Part shown: one piece after another, positions 27,973 to 36,607 of the stretch
How the letters are laid out: each line of letters opens with the position of its first letter
Position numbering within the stretch: the first letter of the stretch is position 1
DNA from: Thiocapsa marina 5811
Lineage (GTDB): Bacteria > Pseudomonadota > Gammaproteobacteria > Chromatiales > Chromatiaceae
DNA: 64,000 nucleotides
NCBI RefSeq assembly: GCF_000223985.1
Contig: NZ_AFWV01000014.1
Location: 1-64,000, forward strand
Direction of reading: 5' to 3'
Notes under the pieces: model-generated
Told to the model about the DNA's origin: nothing
Database searches by the model: none
What the model saw: the letters and a program-made list of their open reading frames with translations, nothing else
Made by a program: the position numbers and the translations under genes

Positions 27973-29310
27973 CTATTCTTTGGTCACGATCGCAGGGGCA
28001 ACGAGAGTGCGCTCTTTGCGCATTGCGCGGCCGAGCTTCGGGATCTTGGGCAACGCCTTCGACGGACAGCCCCGGAACGGGGCCGGGTACCAAGGGCCTG
28101 CCGGCCGGTCCGCCGCGACCGGCTCGCGGTGATCGGAGGATGACTCGACCAGACCCGACACCGGACCTCGGCTCGCGAAACGAGCAGGCTGTCGCGCCTG
28201 CTCCAGGATTTTCGCGAGGATCTGCGGCACCTCGAAAACAGCACGGTTCTCGATCCGGCGCACCCTGGCTTGGTACTCGGGCAGGTTCCGCGTGATGTCG
28301 TCGACCGCTGCGCTGATGGACCGAAGACTGGGTCGCACGACCCCCAGGCCGTGTTGGCGCACCCACTCGGTATTCCAGCGCTCCTGCGGCATGGTCCAGG
28401 CATTGCGGGTCACGATCACCGGCAGTCCCTGGTGAACCGCCTCGCTCAGACTGCCCGGTCCCGGTTTGCCGATGAAGAAATCGGCCAGCTGCATCCATCG
28501 CGCAACCTCGGTCGTGAAGCCGACGACGACACGCGGCGCCTGTGACGGCAGAGCGCGGAGCTGCGCCGCCAGCTTCTCGTTGCGACCGCACATCAGGATC
28601 AGCGGGGTCTTCGGCAGACGAGCGGCGATGCCTTTCATCGCCCGCGACCCGGTGCCGCCGAACAACACCAAACCCGTCGGTGTCGCCGCATCCAGTCCCA
28701 CGCGCAGTCGCTCTTCGGAGCGTGCGATAGGCGCCTGAGTATAGAACTCCGGGCGCAGGATCATCCCGCTGCTGCGATACACGCGGTCCGGCGCGCAGCC
28801 GGCGGCCACGGCCTGCGCGTACGCGTACTCGGTACCGCACACCAGATGCTGAGCGAGGTCCGGCTCGATCCAGAAGTGCGGCGGGTGGTCCGCCATGTCG
28901 GTGAGCACCGTGACGAATGGCACGGCCGGGTCCGCCAAGGCCAGACTGTCATGCAGCACGCGGTTGAAATTCGGGATCAGCGAGACGACGAGATCGGGTC
29001 GGGTCGTTCGCCAATGCAACGCCAGCCGCTGCACCATGAGTGCATGCGTCCAGCGGATCATGCCTTGCAGAAGCTTCAGCTCTTGCGTCAGCCCGAGCGT
29101 AAAACCGGTCGACAGGCGCCGATTGTAGATCTCTTCGGGCTCCATCCCGGTGACGCGGCGAAAGTATCCGAGCGGATCCAACACCTGTACCAGGTTGACC
29201 TTGCGCACACGCCAGGGCAAACCCTGATCTTGGATGGCCTGCTCCAGTGCCAGCGCTGCGGCGCGATGACCACCGCCCGCATTGAACCAGATCAGATCGA
29301 CGGTTTTCAT
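27973..29310 (-). CDS. MGDG synthase-like glycosyltransferase (GT28 type)
   Basis: The 445-residue protein opens MKTVDLIWFNAGGGHRAAA, with the GGGH loop of monogalactosyldiacylglycerol synthases and MurG-like enzymes. A GT-B C-terminal domain follows with LVLFGGTGSRAM and the donor-binding GKPGPGSLSEA. It probably transfers a sugar from a nucleotide donor to a lipid. The last 65 residues are proline- and arginine-rich and outside the family. The start follows the conserved opening; 14 codons upstream are also open. It is likely co-transcribed with the EamA-like gene. Confidence 0.8.
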   Translation of the reverse strand: MKTVDLIWFNAGGGHRAAALALEQAIQDQGLPWRVRKVNLVQVLDPLGYFRRVTGMEPEEIYNRRLSTGFTLGLTQELKLLQGMIRWTHALMVQRLALHWRTTRPDLVVSLIPNFNRVLHDSLALADPAVPFVTVLTDMADHPPHFWIEPDLAQHLVCGTEYAYAQAVAAGCAPDRVYRSSGMILRPEFYTQAPIARSEERLRVGLDAATPTGLVLFGGTGSRAMKGIAARLPKTPLILMCGRNEKLAAQLRALPSQAPRVVVGFTTEVARWMQLADFFIGKPGPGSLSEAVHQGLPVIVTRNAWTMPQERWNTEWVRQHGLGVVRPSLRSISAAVDDITRNLPEYQARVRRIENRAVFEVPQILAKILEQARQPARFASRGPVSGLVESSSDHREPVAADRPAGPWYPAPFRGCPSKALPKIPKLGRAMRKERTLVAPAIVTKE

Positions 29311-29513
29311 GAGGGTCGTCTTCGAGCGCGGCGGCGAGCCGAGGCGAGGCACGGGGATCTGTGGCGTTCAGCCAGCTGGCGAAGAGTCACGACGCGAGGT
29401 TCCAGGCGGCTGGGCCACATCCGGTCAGGGTAGGCGGGATTATCGACGGTTCCGGTGACAATCGTGTGACGCCCGTCGATGCGGGTCATGCAATCGGTCA
29501 CCACCACCGAGCC

Positions 29514-29762
29514 GTTCAACCTAGATCCGGCAGTTGACCGCTTCGTGCTTCATGCAAGGCTTTGACTGCCTTGAAGATCGTGGTCGTCCGAGAGCTCACC
29601 CGCCGGGTGACGGCCGCTACGCCCCCTGGAGCACGCCCCGCGCGGCGCCCGGCTGCGTTGCAACTCGTTGGCGTAGAACCACTACGCCGCCTCGTTGCGC
29701 CTTGCCGGACACCGCGCGGGACGCACTCCAGAGGGCGTTCAACTGCCGGATCTAGGTTCAAC
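29514..29762. repeat. palindromic repeat element, possible MITE
   Basis: Outer arms of 24 bases (29514-29537 and 29739-29762) sharing ACCTAGATCCGGCAGTTGA are inverted with one mismatch. Inside, an imperfect palindrome of about 120 bp, roughly 29619-29738, is centred on GGCGTAG-AACCA-CTACGCC. The two palindromes have different centres (about 29638 and 29679). No coding sequence is evident. Confidence 0.75.
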
Positions 29763-29883
29763 ATCGAGCGCTGTGTGGAGACGGGGGCGATCGGCTCGGC
29801 TAGGCCGCCCGCCGGGGCCCGATCCGATCCCGTGCAATCGAAGCGCGAAAGGCATGCCATCCCGATCCGCGATCGCGAATGGG

Positions 29884-29919
29884 CCGGTTTCAGACCCGGC
29901 TTCAGACCCGGTTTCAGAC
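29884..29919. repeat. 12-bp tandem repeat, three copies
   Basis: CCGGTTTCAGAC, CCGGCTTCAGAC and CCGGTTTCAGAC in tandem, running into the last codons of the esterase gene. Confidence 0.8.
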
Positions 29920-30642
29920 ATAGAGCGGCGCCATGCGCCGCCAATCGTGGCCGCGGTGTGCACGGCCGTCCCACACGTGCAGCGCATGCCAAATCCCTTT
30001 CGCCCAGAGCAAGTGGCTGAATCGGCGATTGTGATCGAGAAATGGATCTTCGTTGCCGACCACCAAGGTGATATCCATGCTGCGCAGGGCGCCAAGTCGG
30101 TTTGGACAGTCGAGGTTCGCGAGGAACTGAGCGGGGCTGTGGAAGTAGATCAGCTCGTCCCGATGACCGCTGAACAGATCACGGAAGCAGTCCACCTCGT
30201 AGGTCAGGTCATAGCGCCCCGAGAAGGCTGCGATCTTCTTGAAGAGATGAGGGTGTCGCAGCGCGATATTCACGGCGTGGTAGGCCCCCAAGCTACAGCC
30301 ATGCGCGATGGTGCAGGGGTGCGGATTCTTCATCGCCATCAAGGGCAGCACTTCGTTGAGGACATAGTCCTCGAAGGCACAATGCCGGCGGATGCGATCG
30401 GCGGGGTGACACCAATCGCAGTAGAGCGACTCCCAAACGATACTGTCCACACAATAGAGCTGAAGCTGGCCGGCATTGATCTTATGACCGAGTGCTTCGG
30501 TCACGCGCAGATCTTCATATTCGTGAAAGCGCCCATCGCGCGTCGGAAACACGAGAACCTTGGCTCCCGCATGCCCGAAGACCAGCAGCTCCATGTCCCG
30601 GCCGAGCCGGTCGCTGTACCATCGGTGGTATTCGCGATTCAT
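29914..30642 (-). CDS. putative esterase, alpha/beta-hydrolase fold
   Basis: The 242 residues look like the esterase D / PF00756-like group: the opening MNREYHRWYSDRLGRDMEL, a nucleophile elbow GCSLGAYHA at about 117, a probable acid in VVGNEDPF, and a histidine in RAHRGHDW near the end. No signal peptide. It begins 8 bp after the stop of the acetyl-xylan-esterase-like gene, so the two are probably an operon. The substrate is not predictable. Confidence 0.8.
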   Translation of the reverse strand: MNREYHRWYSDRLGRDMELLVFGHAGAKVLVFPTRDGRFHEYEDLRVTEALGHKINAGQLQLYCVDSIVWESLYCDWCHPADRIRRHCAFEDYVLNEVLPLMAMKNPHPCTIAHGCSLGAYHAVNIALRHPHLFKKIAAFSGRYDLTYEVDCFRDLFSGHRDELIYFHSPAQFLANLDCPNRLGALRSMDITLVVGNEDPFLDHNRRFSHLLWAKGIWHALHVWDGRAHRGHDWRRMAPLYV

Positions 30643-30650
30643 TTTTGACC

Positions 30651-31604
30651 TCACAGCGGCGCGAAGAAGGCCCAGAGCTCGGCAAGCAGATCCTGTGTCT
30701 GGCGCGCCCGCCCCGGATAGTCGAAGTGTCCTGCGTCGAGCACGAACAGGCGCTTGTCTCCGGGGATCGCGTTGTAGACCGCAAACTGTCCGGGCGGCGC
30801 CACGGCCGGATCGAAGCGGGCGGCGGCGACATGCATCGGTTGGCGGATCGACCGCGCAGCGACCGCCGCATCGTAATAGGCGACGGTATCGCCGATTCGA
30901 CTTTGGGTACCGACGCAGCGTTGGACGGCAGCCGCGCTGCCGATACTGGGTAACGCAAGCCGCAAAGGCTGGTGACCGAAACTGGGTACGTTGAGGTGCC
31001 CGCGTGCGATGCGCGTATCTCGGGCCATCGCCATGGCTCCGATCCCCCCGCCGAAGCTGATGCCGAGATACCCGACATGGCCGGCCAACTCCGGAAAGAG
31101 CAGAAGCAGGGTCGAGACCCCGACCCACAGGTCATCGACGCAGCCGCCCAGGATGTAGTTGTCGCGACTGTCGATATCGTGGAGCACATGCCAATTGGGG
31201 TCCGCCGAGATCGGCGGGCGCTGGCTGCGGCCGAGACCTCGGAAGCAGGGCACCAGATAGACACCGTCGTCGCGGGGAAGGTCGTAGGGTGGAGCGTCGA
31301 TGCCGCCGTAGCCGTGCCCCACCACGAATCCTCGCCGAGGCGAGCCAACGCGCGGTGTCAGAAGCCAGCCGCGAATCGGGAATCCGCCGGTCGAGTCATA
31401 TTGCAGGTCGTGGACTCGGAAACGCGGGTGAGTCTCGCGTGAAATGCTCAAGCGGGGGTTTGGCTCGACCGTCGATGCGCACGCGTAGCGCTTGCGCCAG
31501 AAGGCACCGAACTCGGCGGGCTCGGGCGGCGGCTCTACAGCCAGTAGCGCATCCAGGCTATAGCCGTAGCTTGGATCAAATGCAAAGCCGTGGGCGAAAG
31601 GCAT
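30651..31604 (-). CDS. acetyl xylan esterase-like (AXE1 family) hydrolase
   Basis: The 317-residue protein resembles AXE1 / cephalosporin deacetylase esterases: a family-like start MPFAHGFAFDPSYGYSLDAL, GFVVGHGYGG, PCFRGLGRS, the serine elbow GISFGGGIG at about 182, and a C-terminal catalytic His in LDAGHFDYPG. The start at MPFAHG fits better than one 43 codons upstream. It is followed at 8 bp by a second esterase. No secretion signal, so a small acetylated cytosolic substrate is more likely than xylan. Confidence 0.8.
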   Translation of the reverse strand: MPFAHGFAFDPSYGYSLDALLAVEPPPEPAEFGAFWRKRYACASTVEPNPRLSISRETHPRFRVHDLQYDSTGGFPIRGWLLTPRVGSPRRGFVVGHGYGGIDAPPYDLPRDDGVYLVPCFRGLGRSQRPPISADPNWHVLHDIDSRDNYILGGCVDDLWVGVSTLLLLFPELAGHVGYLGISFGGGIGAMAMARDTRIARGHLNVPSFGHQPLRLALPSIGSAAAVQRCVGTQSRIGDTVAYYDAAVAARSIRQPMHVAAARFDPAVAPPGQFAVYNAIPGDKRLFVLDAGHFDYPGRARQTQDLLAELWAFFAPL

Positions 31605-31702
31605 CGCAGGGGGCTCGTCGAGCTTGGATCTAGGCGCAGAGTATGCGGCCGAGGGTGTGCCGATGTCGCCGCCCGCTACCCGCGGGTGCTCTTTCGACGC
31701 TG

Positions 31703-31757
31703 GTACCTCGTTCCACCGTGTTTTGCTGAGCACGCAAAATAAGGTGGAACGAGGTAC
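31703..31757. repeat. strong hairpin repeat
   Basis: Arms GTACCTCGTTCCACC and GGTGGAACGAGGTAC are perfect inverted copies; the complementarity continues imperfectly through TTTTGC and GCAAAA to a loop of about 7 bases. It lies about 100 bp upstream of the acetyl-xylan-esterase-like gene and could be a mobile hairpin or affect its leader. Confidence 0.8.
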
Positions 31758-31900
31758 TCGGCAGGCACCTGAAGCCGAGACCGCTCTCCGACGCCAAAAA
31801 CGACAACGATCGCGTCCGCGACAACGCGATCCGTCTTATCCCGGCGAAAAGCGCCTCGGGCGAATCTCCTGATGCGGCGAGCACGCGACCCCCGCGGGGC

Positions 31901-32209
31901 TTACACGGAACGACGAGCCTGGGGCCCGTCAACCAGCGCGCCCGCCACGAAACCACGACCAAGACGCTCTTCCCGATCCTGGCAGGGTGCGCAGCGAGTC
32001 GCGTTCGGCACACAGATCAAACGCTTCGCAGGAATCATATCGCCGCAGTCGAGACAGTGCTCGCGACCTGCGACACGGCTTGCCTGATCACGCATTGCGG
32101 CGACTGCCAGTGCAGTCAGCTGATCGATTCGAAACTGCGTAAGGTCGAGATCATCTGCAAAGCGTTCCAATGTACCTGCCCCCGAATCAGTGACGGATGG
32201 CCTGAGCAT
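31901..32209 (-). CDS. TraR/DksA-type zinc finger protein
   Basis: The 102-residue reading contains REHCLDCGDMIPAKRL and NATRCAPCQDREE, the C4 zinc finger of the TraR/DksA family that binds the RNA polymerase secondary channel. As in TraR, the long DksA coiled coil is missing. A 20-residue tail follows the finger. The start is uncertain: ATG at 32209 was used, but a TTG at MERFADDLDLTQF would give a more TraR-like length. It is an orphan next to an A-type repeat element. Confidence 0.65.
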   Translation of the reverse strand: MLRPSVTDSGAGTLERFADDLDLTQFRIDQLTALAVAAMRDQASRVAGREHCLDCGDMIPAKRLICVPNATRCAPCQDREERLGRGFVAGALVDGPQARRSV

Positions 32210-32403
32210 CGCAGATGGCCGTGACAAACGTATGACTTCCCGCCCGTTCGACGGATCACGGGCGTCGACGATCGGGGCGGCACCCAAGAGACCGGTACGG
32301 AGCGCGGAACGGTCGATCGCCGTCGTGCATGGCCGCGCCGCCATGCGGGAACCCTTCCTGAGTAGAGCAATCGAGCGGATGCTGTTACGCTCGGAGATCG
32401 CCC

Positions 32404-32490
32404 TAAACCGCGTCAGCTCCAGCGGCCGTCAAGTCGGCCGGGGCCGATCCCATCCAAGAACATCGCATACCGCGCTTGGCGCGGTTTAAA
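32404..32490 (-). repeat. TTTAAACCGCG-family element, type A, reversed
   Basis: Ends TAAACCGCGTC and GGCGCGGTTTAAA. The interior GGGGCCGATCCCATCCAAGA is the reverse complement of the type A interior. It lies between the divergent TraR-like and small lysine-rich protein genes. Confidence 0.85.
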
Positions 32491-32582
32491 AATGGGATCC
32501 GACGCACGCGATCCCCTCCCCAACCTCTTGACGGGGCCCGGCAGTCTCGACTGTCTCGGCACCGAACCGCGAGATCATGACG

Positions 32583-32759
32583 ATGGCCAAGACAAACTAT
32601 GCGTTCGAGAAACGTCAGCGCGACCTGCAAAAGAAAAAGAAAAAAGAGGAGAAGCAGAAACGCAAGGCGGAAAACAGCAGCACCCAATCCGAACCGACAG
32701 ATGTCGAGCAACCCGAGGGCGACCTGCCGGAGACCGACGCCGGTCAGGGCTCGAGCTGA
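32583..32759 (+). CDS. small lysine-rich conserved protein
   Basis: A 58-residue protein starting MAKTNYAFEKRQRDLQKKKK, with a lysine/glutamate-rich helical middle and an acidic, disordered tail. Proteins with this opening are, to my knowledge, widespread in beta- and gammaproteobacteria and have no known function. An ATG two codons upstream is also possible. Confidence 0.75.
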   Translation: MAKTNYAFEKRQRDLQKKKKKEEKQKRKAENSSTQSEPTDVEQPEGDLPETDAGQGSS

Positions 32760-32936
32760 CTTCCGAGGATGCCGAGCAAGAGGCTACGGACCGGAACGCC
32801 CACGCGCGCCTGCGCGGCCTGCAAAGGATTAGGACAAGCGCGATCGACCTGCTAAGGACAATCGAGCCGGGAGCGAGACTCGTCTTCGTCACAACCCTCG
32901 GTTACACTCGCGCCGCCAAACAAGGACTATCTCGGC

Positions 32937-34232
32937 ATGTCACTCCCCTTCAGAGAGCATCGGCTCCGTCACCTCGTCACCGACGAGCTTCACGCCCGCA
33001 CCTTCGAGCCACTGCGCGCACCCGAGCGGGTCTCGCACCTTGCCGCGGTTTCGGGCGAGCGCGGGAGCGGTCGCAATGTCGAGCATCTCAAGCGACTGCT
33101 GGCCCACTACGGGCTGCCGATCCCGGTGACGGTCGATCAGCACTATTGGGTCGATCTCGGACCCATGCGTCTGCGTTGGGAGCGTCATACCGAATTCGTC
33201 ACCTACACCTTTAGCAAGCGGGGTGCCTTCACTCACCCCTTTGCCGAGCCGTTGCTCGACGATCTGCCGCAGGACTGGCTGCGCGAGCTGCCCGGCGAGG
33301 TGATCACCGCCACATCGCTGGCGATCGAGCCCTGCGATTGGCCGGAACGCGCCAACGAGGAGCTGATCGCGCTCTTCGACGGCAACCCCGTCATCGGCTC
33401 GGACGTGGTCGGGGGTGCGGGGCGTGCGTGGTCGGATCATAAGATCCATGCCGACGGGTACTCGTGGATCCTCTTGCGCGACTGCGGTCTGTCCGACAAT
33501 CAGGCCGGGCGACTGGCCAAACGCGTGTTGGAGATCAACGCCTACCGTGCGATGGCGCTGCTCGGGTTTCCTCTGGCACGGGGGGTGTCTGCGGCCCTCA
33601 GCGACGCCGATCGTCGCCTGGCGATGGTGGCATCGCGCCTGTCGCGTCAGGGCACGTCCGATCAGCCGGCCTTCGAGAGCGAGCTACTTGGCGAGCTGAC
33701 CAGCCTCGCCGCGGATATCGAGGCGGTTTCGGCGCGAACCACCTATCGCTTCGATGCCTCCCGTGCCTACTACGGGATGATCCAACAGCGCCTCGAGCAG
33801 CTTCGCCAAAACCGGATCGAAGGCCTGCAAACCCTGTCGGAATTCCTCGACGCACGCTTGGCCCCGGCGGTCGCGACCTGCGAGGCCACCCAACGTCGCC
33901 AACACGATCTGGCCGAGCGAGCGGCCCGTATTACCAGCCTTTTGCGCGCCCGTGTGGATGTCTCGCTGCAGGAGCAAAATCGGCGGCTGCTGGAGTCTAT
34001 GGATCGCCGCGCCCATCTGCAGGTACGCCTGCAAGAGACCGTCGAAGGACTGTCGGTGATTGCGATCGGCTACTACGGCGTCGGTCTCATCGGATACGCG
34101 CTCAAGGGCCTGGAGAGCGGCGGCGCGCCGATCGACGCCTCGCTCTGGATGGGGATCGCCCTCCCCTTCGTGATCGGATTCGCCTGGTTCGGCCTCAGAC
34201 GGATCAAGCGGCGCCTTGCCGGATCGGAGTGA
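32937..34232 (+). CDS. DUF3422 family membrane-anchored protein
   Basis: A 431-residue protein matching DUF3422 in its opening (FREHRLRHLVTDELHARTFE) and its LRDCGLSDNQAGRLAKRVLEINAYR-like core. A helical region at about 260-370 is followed by two C-terminal membrane segments (VIAIGYYGVGLIGYALKGL and SLWMGIALPFVIGFAWFGL). Function unknown. Most of the protein probably lies in the cytoplasm with a C-terminal anchor. Confidence 0.8.
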   Translation: MSLPFREHRLRHLVTDELHARTFEPLRAPERVSHLAAVSGERGSGRNVEHLKRLLAHYGLPIPVTVDQHYWVDLGPMRLRWERHTEFVTYTFSKRGAFTHPFAEPLLDDLPQDWLRELPGEVITATSLAIEPCDWPERANEELIALFDGNPVIGSDVVGGAGRAWSDHKIHADGYSWILLRDCGLSDNQAGRLAKRVLEINAYRAMALLGFPLARGVSAALSDADRRLAMVASRLSRQGTSDQPAFESELLGELTSLAADIEAVSARTTYRFDASRAYYGMIQQRLEQLRQNRIEGLQTLSEFLDARLAPAVATCEATQRRQHDLAERAARITSLLRARVDVSLQEQNRRLLESMDRRAHLQVRLQETVEGLSVIAIGYYGVGLIGYALKGLESGGAPIDASLWMGIALPFVIGFAWFGLRRIKRRLAGSE

Positions 34233-34419
34233 TCCCGGCTGCGCATGCCCGGAAGGCATCCAGCACCTGACGTCGCAAGTCTCGAGCAAACCGTCGCGGA
34301 CTTTTTCGTGGCCGTTGTCGTTGTCGTAATCGGATTCCGGACGACCACGACAACGAGCAGAGCCCTCGAGCGCTTTTCTCGGTTCGGCTCTGCCGGTAGA
34401 TCCTTTCCCCGAAATCACC

Positions 34420-34506
34420 TTAAACCGCGCCAGCTCCAACACACGTGAAGTCTGCCGGGGCCGATCCCATCCAAAAACACCCCATACCGCGCCGGGCGCG
34501 GTTTAA
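34420..34506 (-). repeat. TTTAAACCGCG-family element, type A, reversed
   Basis: Ends TTAAACCGCGCC and GGCGCGGTTTAA, interior GGGGCCGATCCCATCCAAAA. It lies between convergent genes, and its right end supplies the TAA stop codon of the TPR gene (34503-34505). Confidence 0.9.
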
Positions 34507-36437
34507 GCATCCGAGCGCTTGAACCAACCGCGCTTGGCTGCAACGGGCCTGACCCGCGCCTGTAAGCGCTTGGCGAGGGCGAAACGGCGCGCGTCGTCCT
34601 CGTCTTCGACCAGTGCCTCGAGATTTGCGATCAGAGCGTCCGCGGCAGCCTGATCCCCGCGCGCTCGGCTCAGCATCGCCAGTGCGCCGTAGAGCACGAA
34701 GATGTCCTGCACGTGCAGGCTCGGACTCTCGTAGAGCCCCTCCAGCAAACGCGCGGCTTCGTCGAGATCGCCGTCCTCGATCAGCATGACGGCCAGGTTG
34801 CAGCGCGCAAAGATGTAGTCCGGATGACGCGCAACCGCATCGCGAAGCAGGTCTCGCGCCTCCTGATCGTGACCCCGAGCGCTGAGGACCGCGGCGAGAT
34901 TGCCCAGTGCGACACGATGACCGGGGGCGTGCTCGAGGATCCGCTTCAACAGGATCTCCGCATCCGCATAGTCACGCGCGTTGAAACATTCGATCGACCG
35001 TCCGAGGAGCATATCGAGATCCTCGGGAAGATTGCTCGGCACGGGATCGCGTCTGATCTCGGTGTTGATCAACTTCACCTGCGTGACGTGCTCGCCGTCC
35101 CAAATCTCGAGCGGCTCGTCGCGCGGCAGCAGACCCTTGTCGTAGAGCGTGCGAAGAAACCCGAAGCGCGTCTGCTTGGTTCCGATCGGCAGGCGCGCAA
35201 ATCGTTTCAGACGCTCGGCCGCACCCGGATCGCCCCGTTCGGCGCGGTATTGGAGGATGAAGGCGACCAGACCGCGCAGGCCGTCGTCGCCGCCGACATA
35301 GAGTGCATCGAGAAAGTCGTTGGAGGCCGTCACCTTCGCGAGGTGCGAAAAGGCGTCGTTCCCGGCATCACGCATCCGGTTCAGCCAGGTCAGCGGCAAC
35401 GCCTGTCCGAGACCGAACACGGGCGGATAGGCCAGGGCATCGCCCGCGGCGTCGATCACGGTGCGACCCTCGAGGGCGGGTTTGAAATTCGGCAAGTGCG
35501 CGAGCGATGCCTTGCAGAGCGCCCGCGCCCGCTTTGCCTCGCCCAGCCGACTCGCCGCGCAGGCGGCCAAATGGCTCAGCATGGCCTGTTGCTGAGGCTC
35601 TCCGATACCGAACCAATCAGACCGCTCGACACGGGCGAAGGCGCTCAACGCGGCGTTGTCCTCGCCCAGCAGCAGCAGGGCATCGAGCTGGGGCACGGCA
35701 TCCTCGACCCGGCGAGCCGTCGCGGCGGCCAAGGGCGTCGTCAGGCCTCGGGCGCCGGTCTCGTCACCCTGATAGAGTCGCAAGCGCGCTGCCCATCCCA
35801 AGGCGAAGAGGTTGTCCGGATCCTCCTTCCAAAGCGCCAGGAAGGCCGCCAGGGCATCCTCGATGCGATCGAGATGGAATAGCGACATCGCGCGATTGTT
35901 CTTGGCCGGCGTCAGATCGACCCCGTCCAGCCAACGCACCACGCCGGCAAAATCATGCCCGCCCAGATGGAGCTTTCCGATATCGAAGCGCAGCATCTGC
36001 TCGGCGGTCGCGCTCGACCCGTCGGGCTGCCGCAGCAGATCCGCGCGTATCGCGGGCGCCATCGGAAACCCGCGCGTCTCGGCACCGAGCGCACGCAGCC
36101 GCTCTGCGGTGCGATCCGCCAACATGACATGCCCGAACTGCAGTGCGTACCGAAAGAGCATCTCTTGTGCAGGCAAGCTCTTGGGACGACGCTCCGCCCA
36201 ATCGAAGGCGGCGATGGCCGCAGCGCCGCTTCCCTGGCTACCCTCCAGCGCCTCCACGAGCAGGCGCCGGGGACCGCTTTGATCCGGGTGGGCCTCGATC
36301 AAGGCACGCAGCCGGCGAGCCGCGGTCGCGTACTCCCGGCGCTCCATCAGCCGCTCGATCGCCTTGAGCTGACTCGACAGCACGGCGGAGGCGCCCGTCG
36401 CGGGCTTGGACTTGGGCTTGGCGGACTTTTTGGACAT
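34503..36437 (-). CDS. tetratricopeptide-repeat protein
   Basis: A 644-residue soluble protein. After a lysine-rich start (MSKKSAKPKSKPATGAS) it consists of TPR-like helical hairpins, clearest near residues 25-70 and 480-600 (AEILLKRILEHAPGHRVALG, ARDLLRDAVARHPDYIFARC). No signal peptide or catalytic motif is visible. It probably acts as a scaffold. The stop codon is inside a repeat element. Confidence 0.75.
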   Translation of the reverse strand: MSKKSAKPKSKPATGASAVLSSQLKAIERLMERREYATAARRLRALIEAHPDQSGPRRLLVEALEGSQGSGAAAIAAFDWAERRPKSLPAQEMLFRYALQFGHVMLADRTAERLRALGAETRGFPMAPAIRADLLRQPDGSSATAEQMLRFDIGKLHLGGHDFAGVVRWLDGVDLTPAKNNRAMSLFHLDRIEDALAAFLALWKEDPDNLFALGWAARLRLYQGDETGARGLTTPLAAATARRVEDAVPQLDALLLLGEDNAALSAFARVERSDWFGIGEPQQQAMLSHLAACAASRLGEAKRARALCKASLAHLPNFKPALEGRTVIDAAGDALAYPPVFGLGQALPLTWLNRMRDAGNDAFSHLAKVTASNDFLDALYVGGDDGLRGLVAFILQYRAERGDPGAAERLKRFARLPIGTKQTRFGFLRTLYDKGLLPRDEPLEIWDGEHVTQVKLINTEIRRDPVPSNLPEDLDMLLGRSIECFNARDYADAEILLKRILEHAPGHRVALGNLAAVLSARGHDQEARDLLRDAVARHPDYIFARCNLAVMLIEDGDLDEAARLLEGLYESPSLHVQDIFVLYGALAMLSRARGDQAAADALIANLEALVEDEDDARRFALAKRLQARVRPVAAKRGWFKRSDA

Positions 36438-36459
36438 GAGAACCTCGAGACCTGAACAC

Positions 36460-36544
36460 TAAACCGCGCCCGGCGCGGTATGTGATGTTTTTGGATGGGA
36501 TCGGCCCCGGCAGACTTGACGACCGCTGGAGTCGACGCGGTTTA
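36460..36544 (+). repeat. TTTAAACCGCG-family element, type A
   Basis: Ends TAAACCGCGCC and GTCGACGCGGTTTA. The interior TGATGTTTTTGGATGGGATC and CCCCGGCAGACTTGACGA is the clearest type A sequence. It lies 22 bp upstream of the TPR gene start codon. Confidence 0.9.
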
Positions 36545-36607
36545 GCACAGATTGCGCTCGGAGCGAGCCGCTCGCCGGCAGCTCAAGCCACCGACCGCGC
36601 GGAACCT

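Noticed and set aside
29307-29519. 70-codon minus-strand frame upstream of the glycosyltransferase
   Set aside because: It starts in the arm of a repeat and shows no protein-like features; probably leader sequence.
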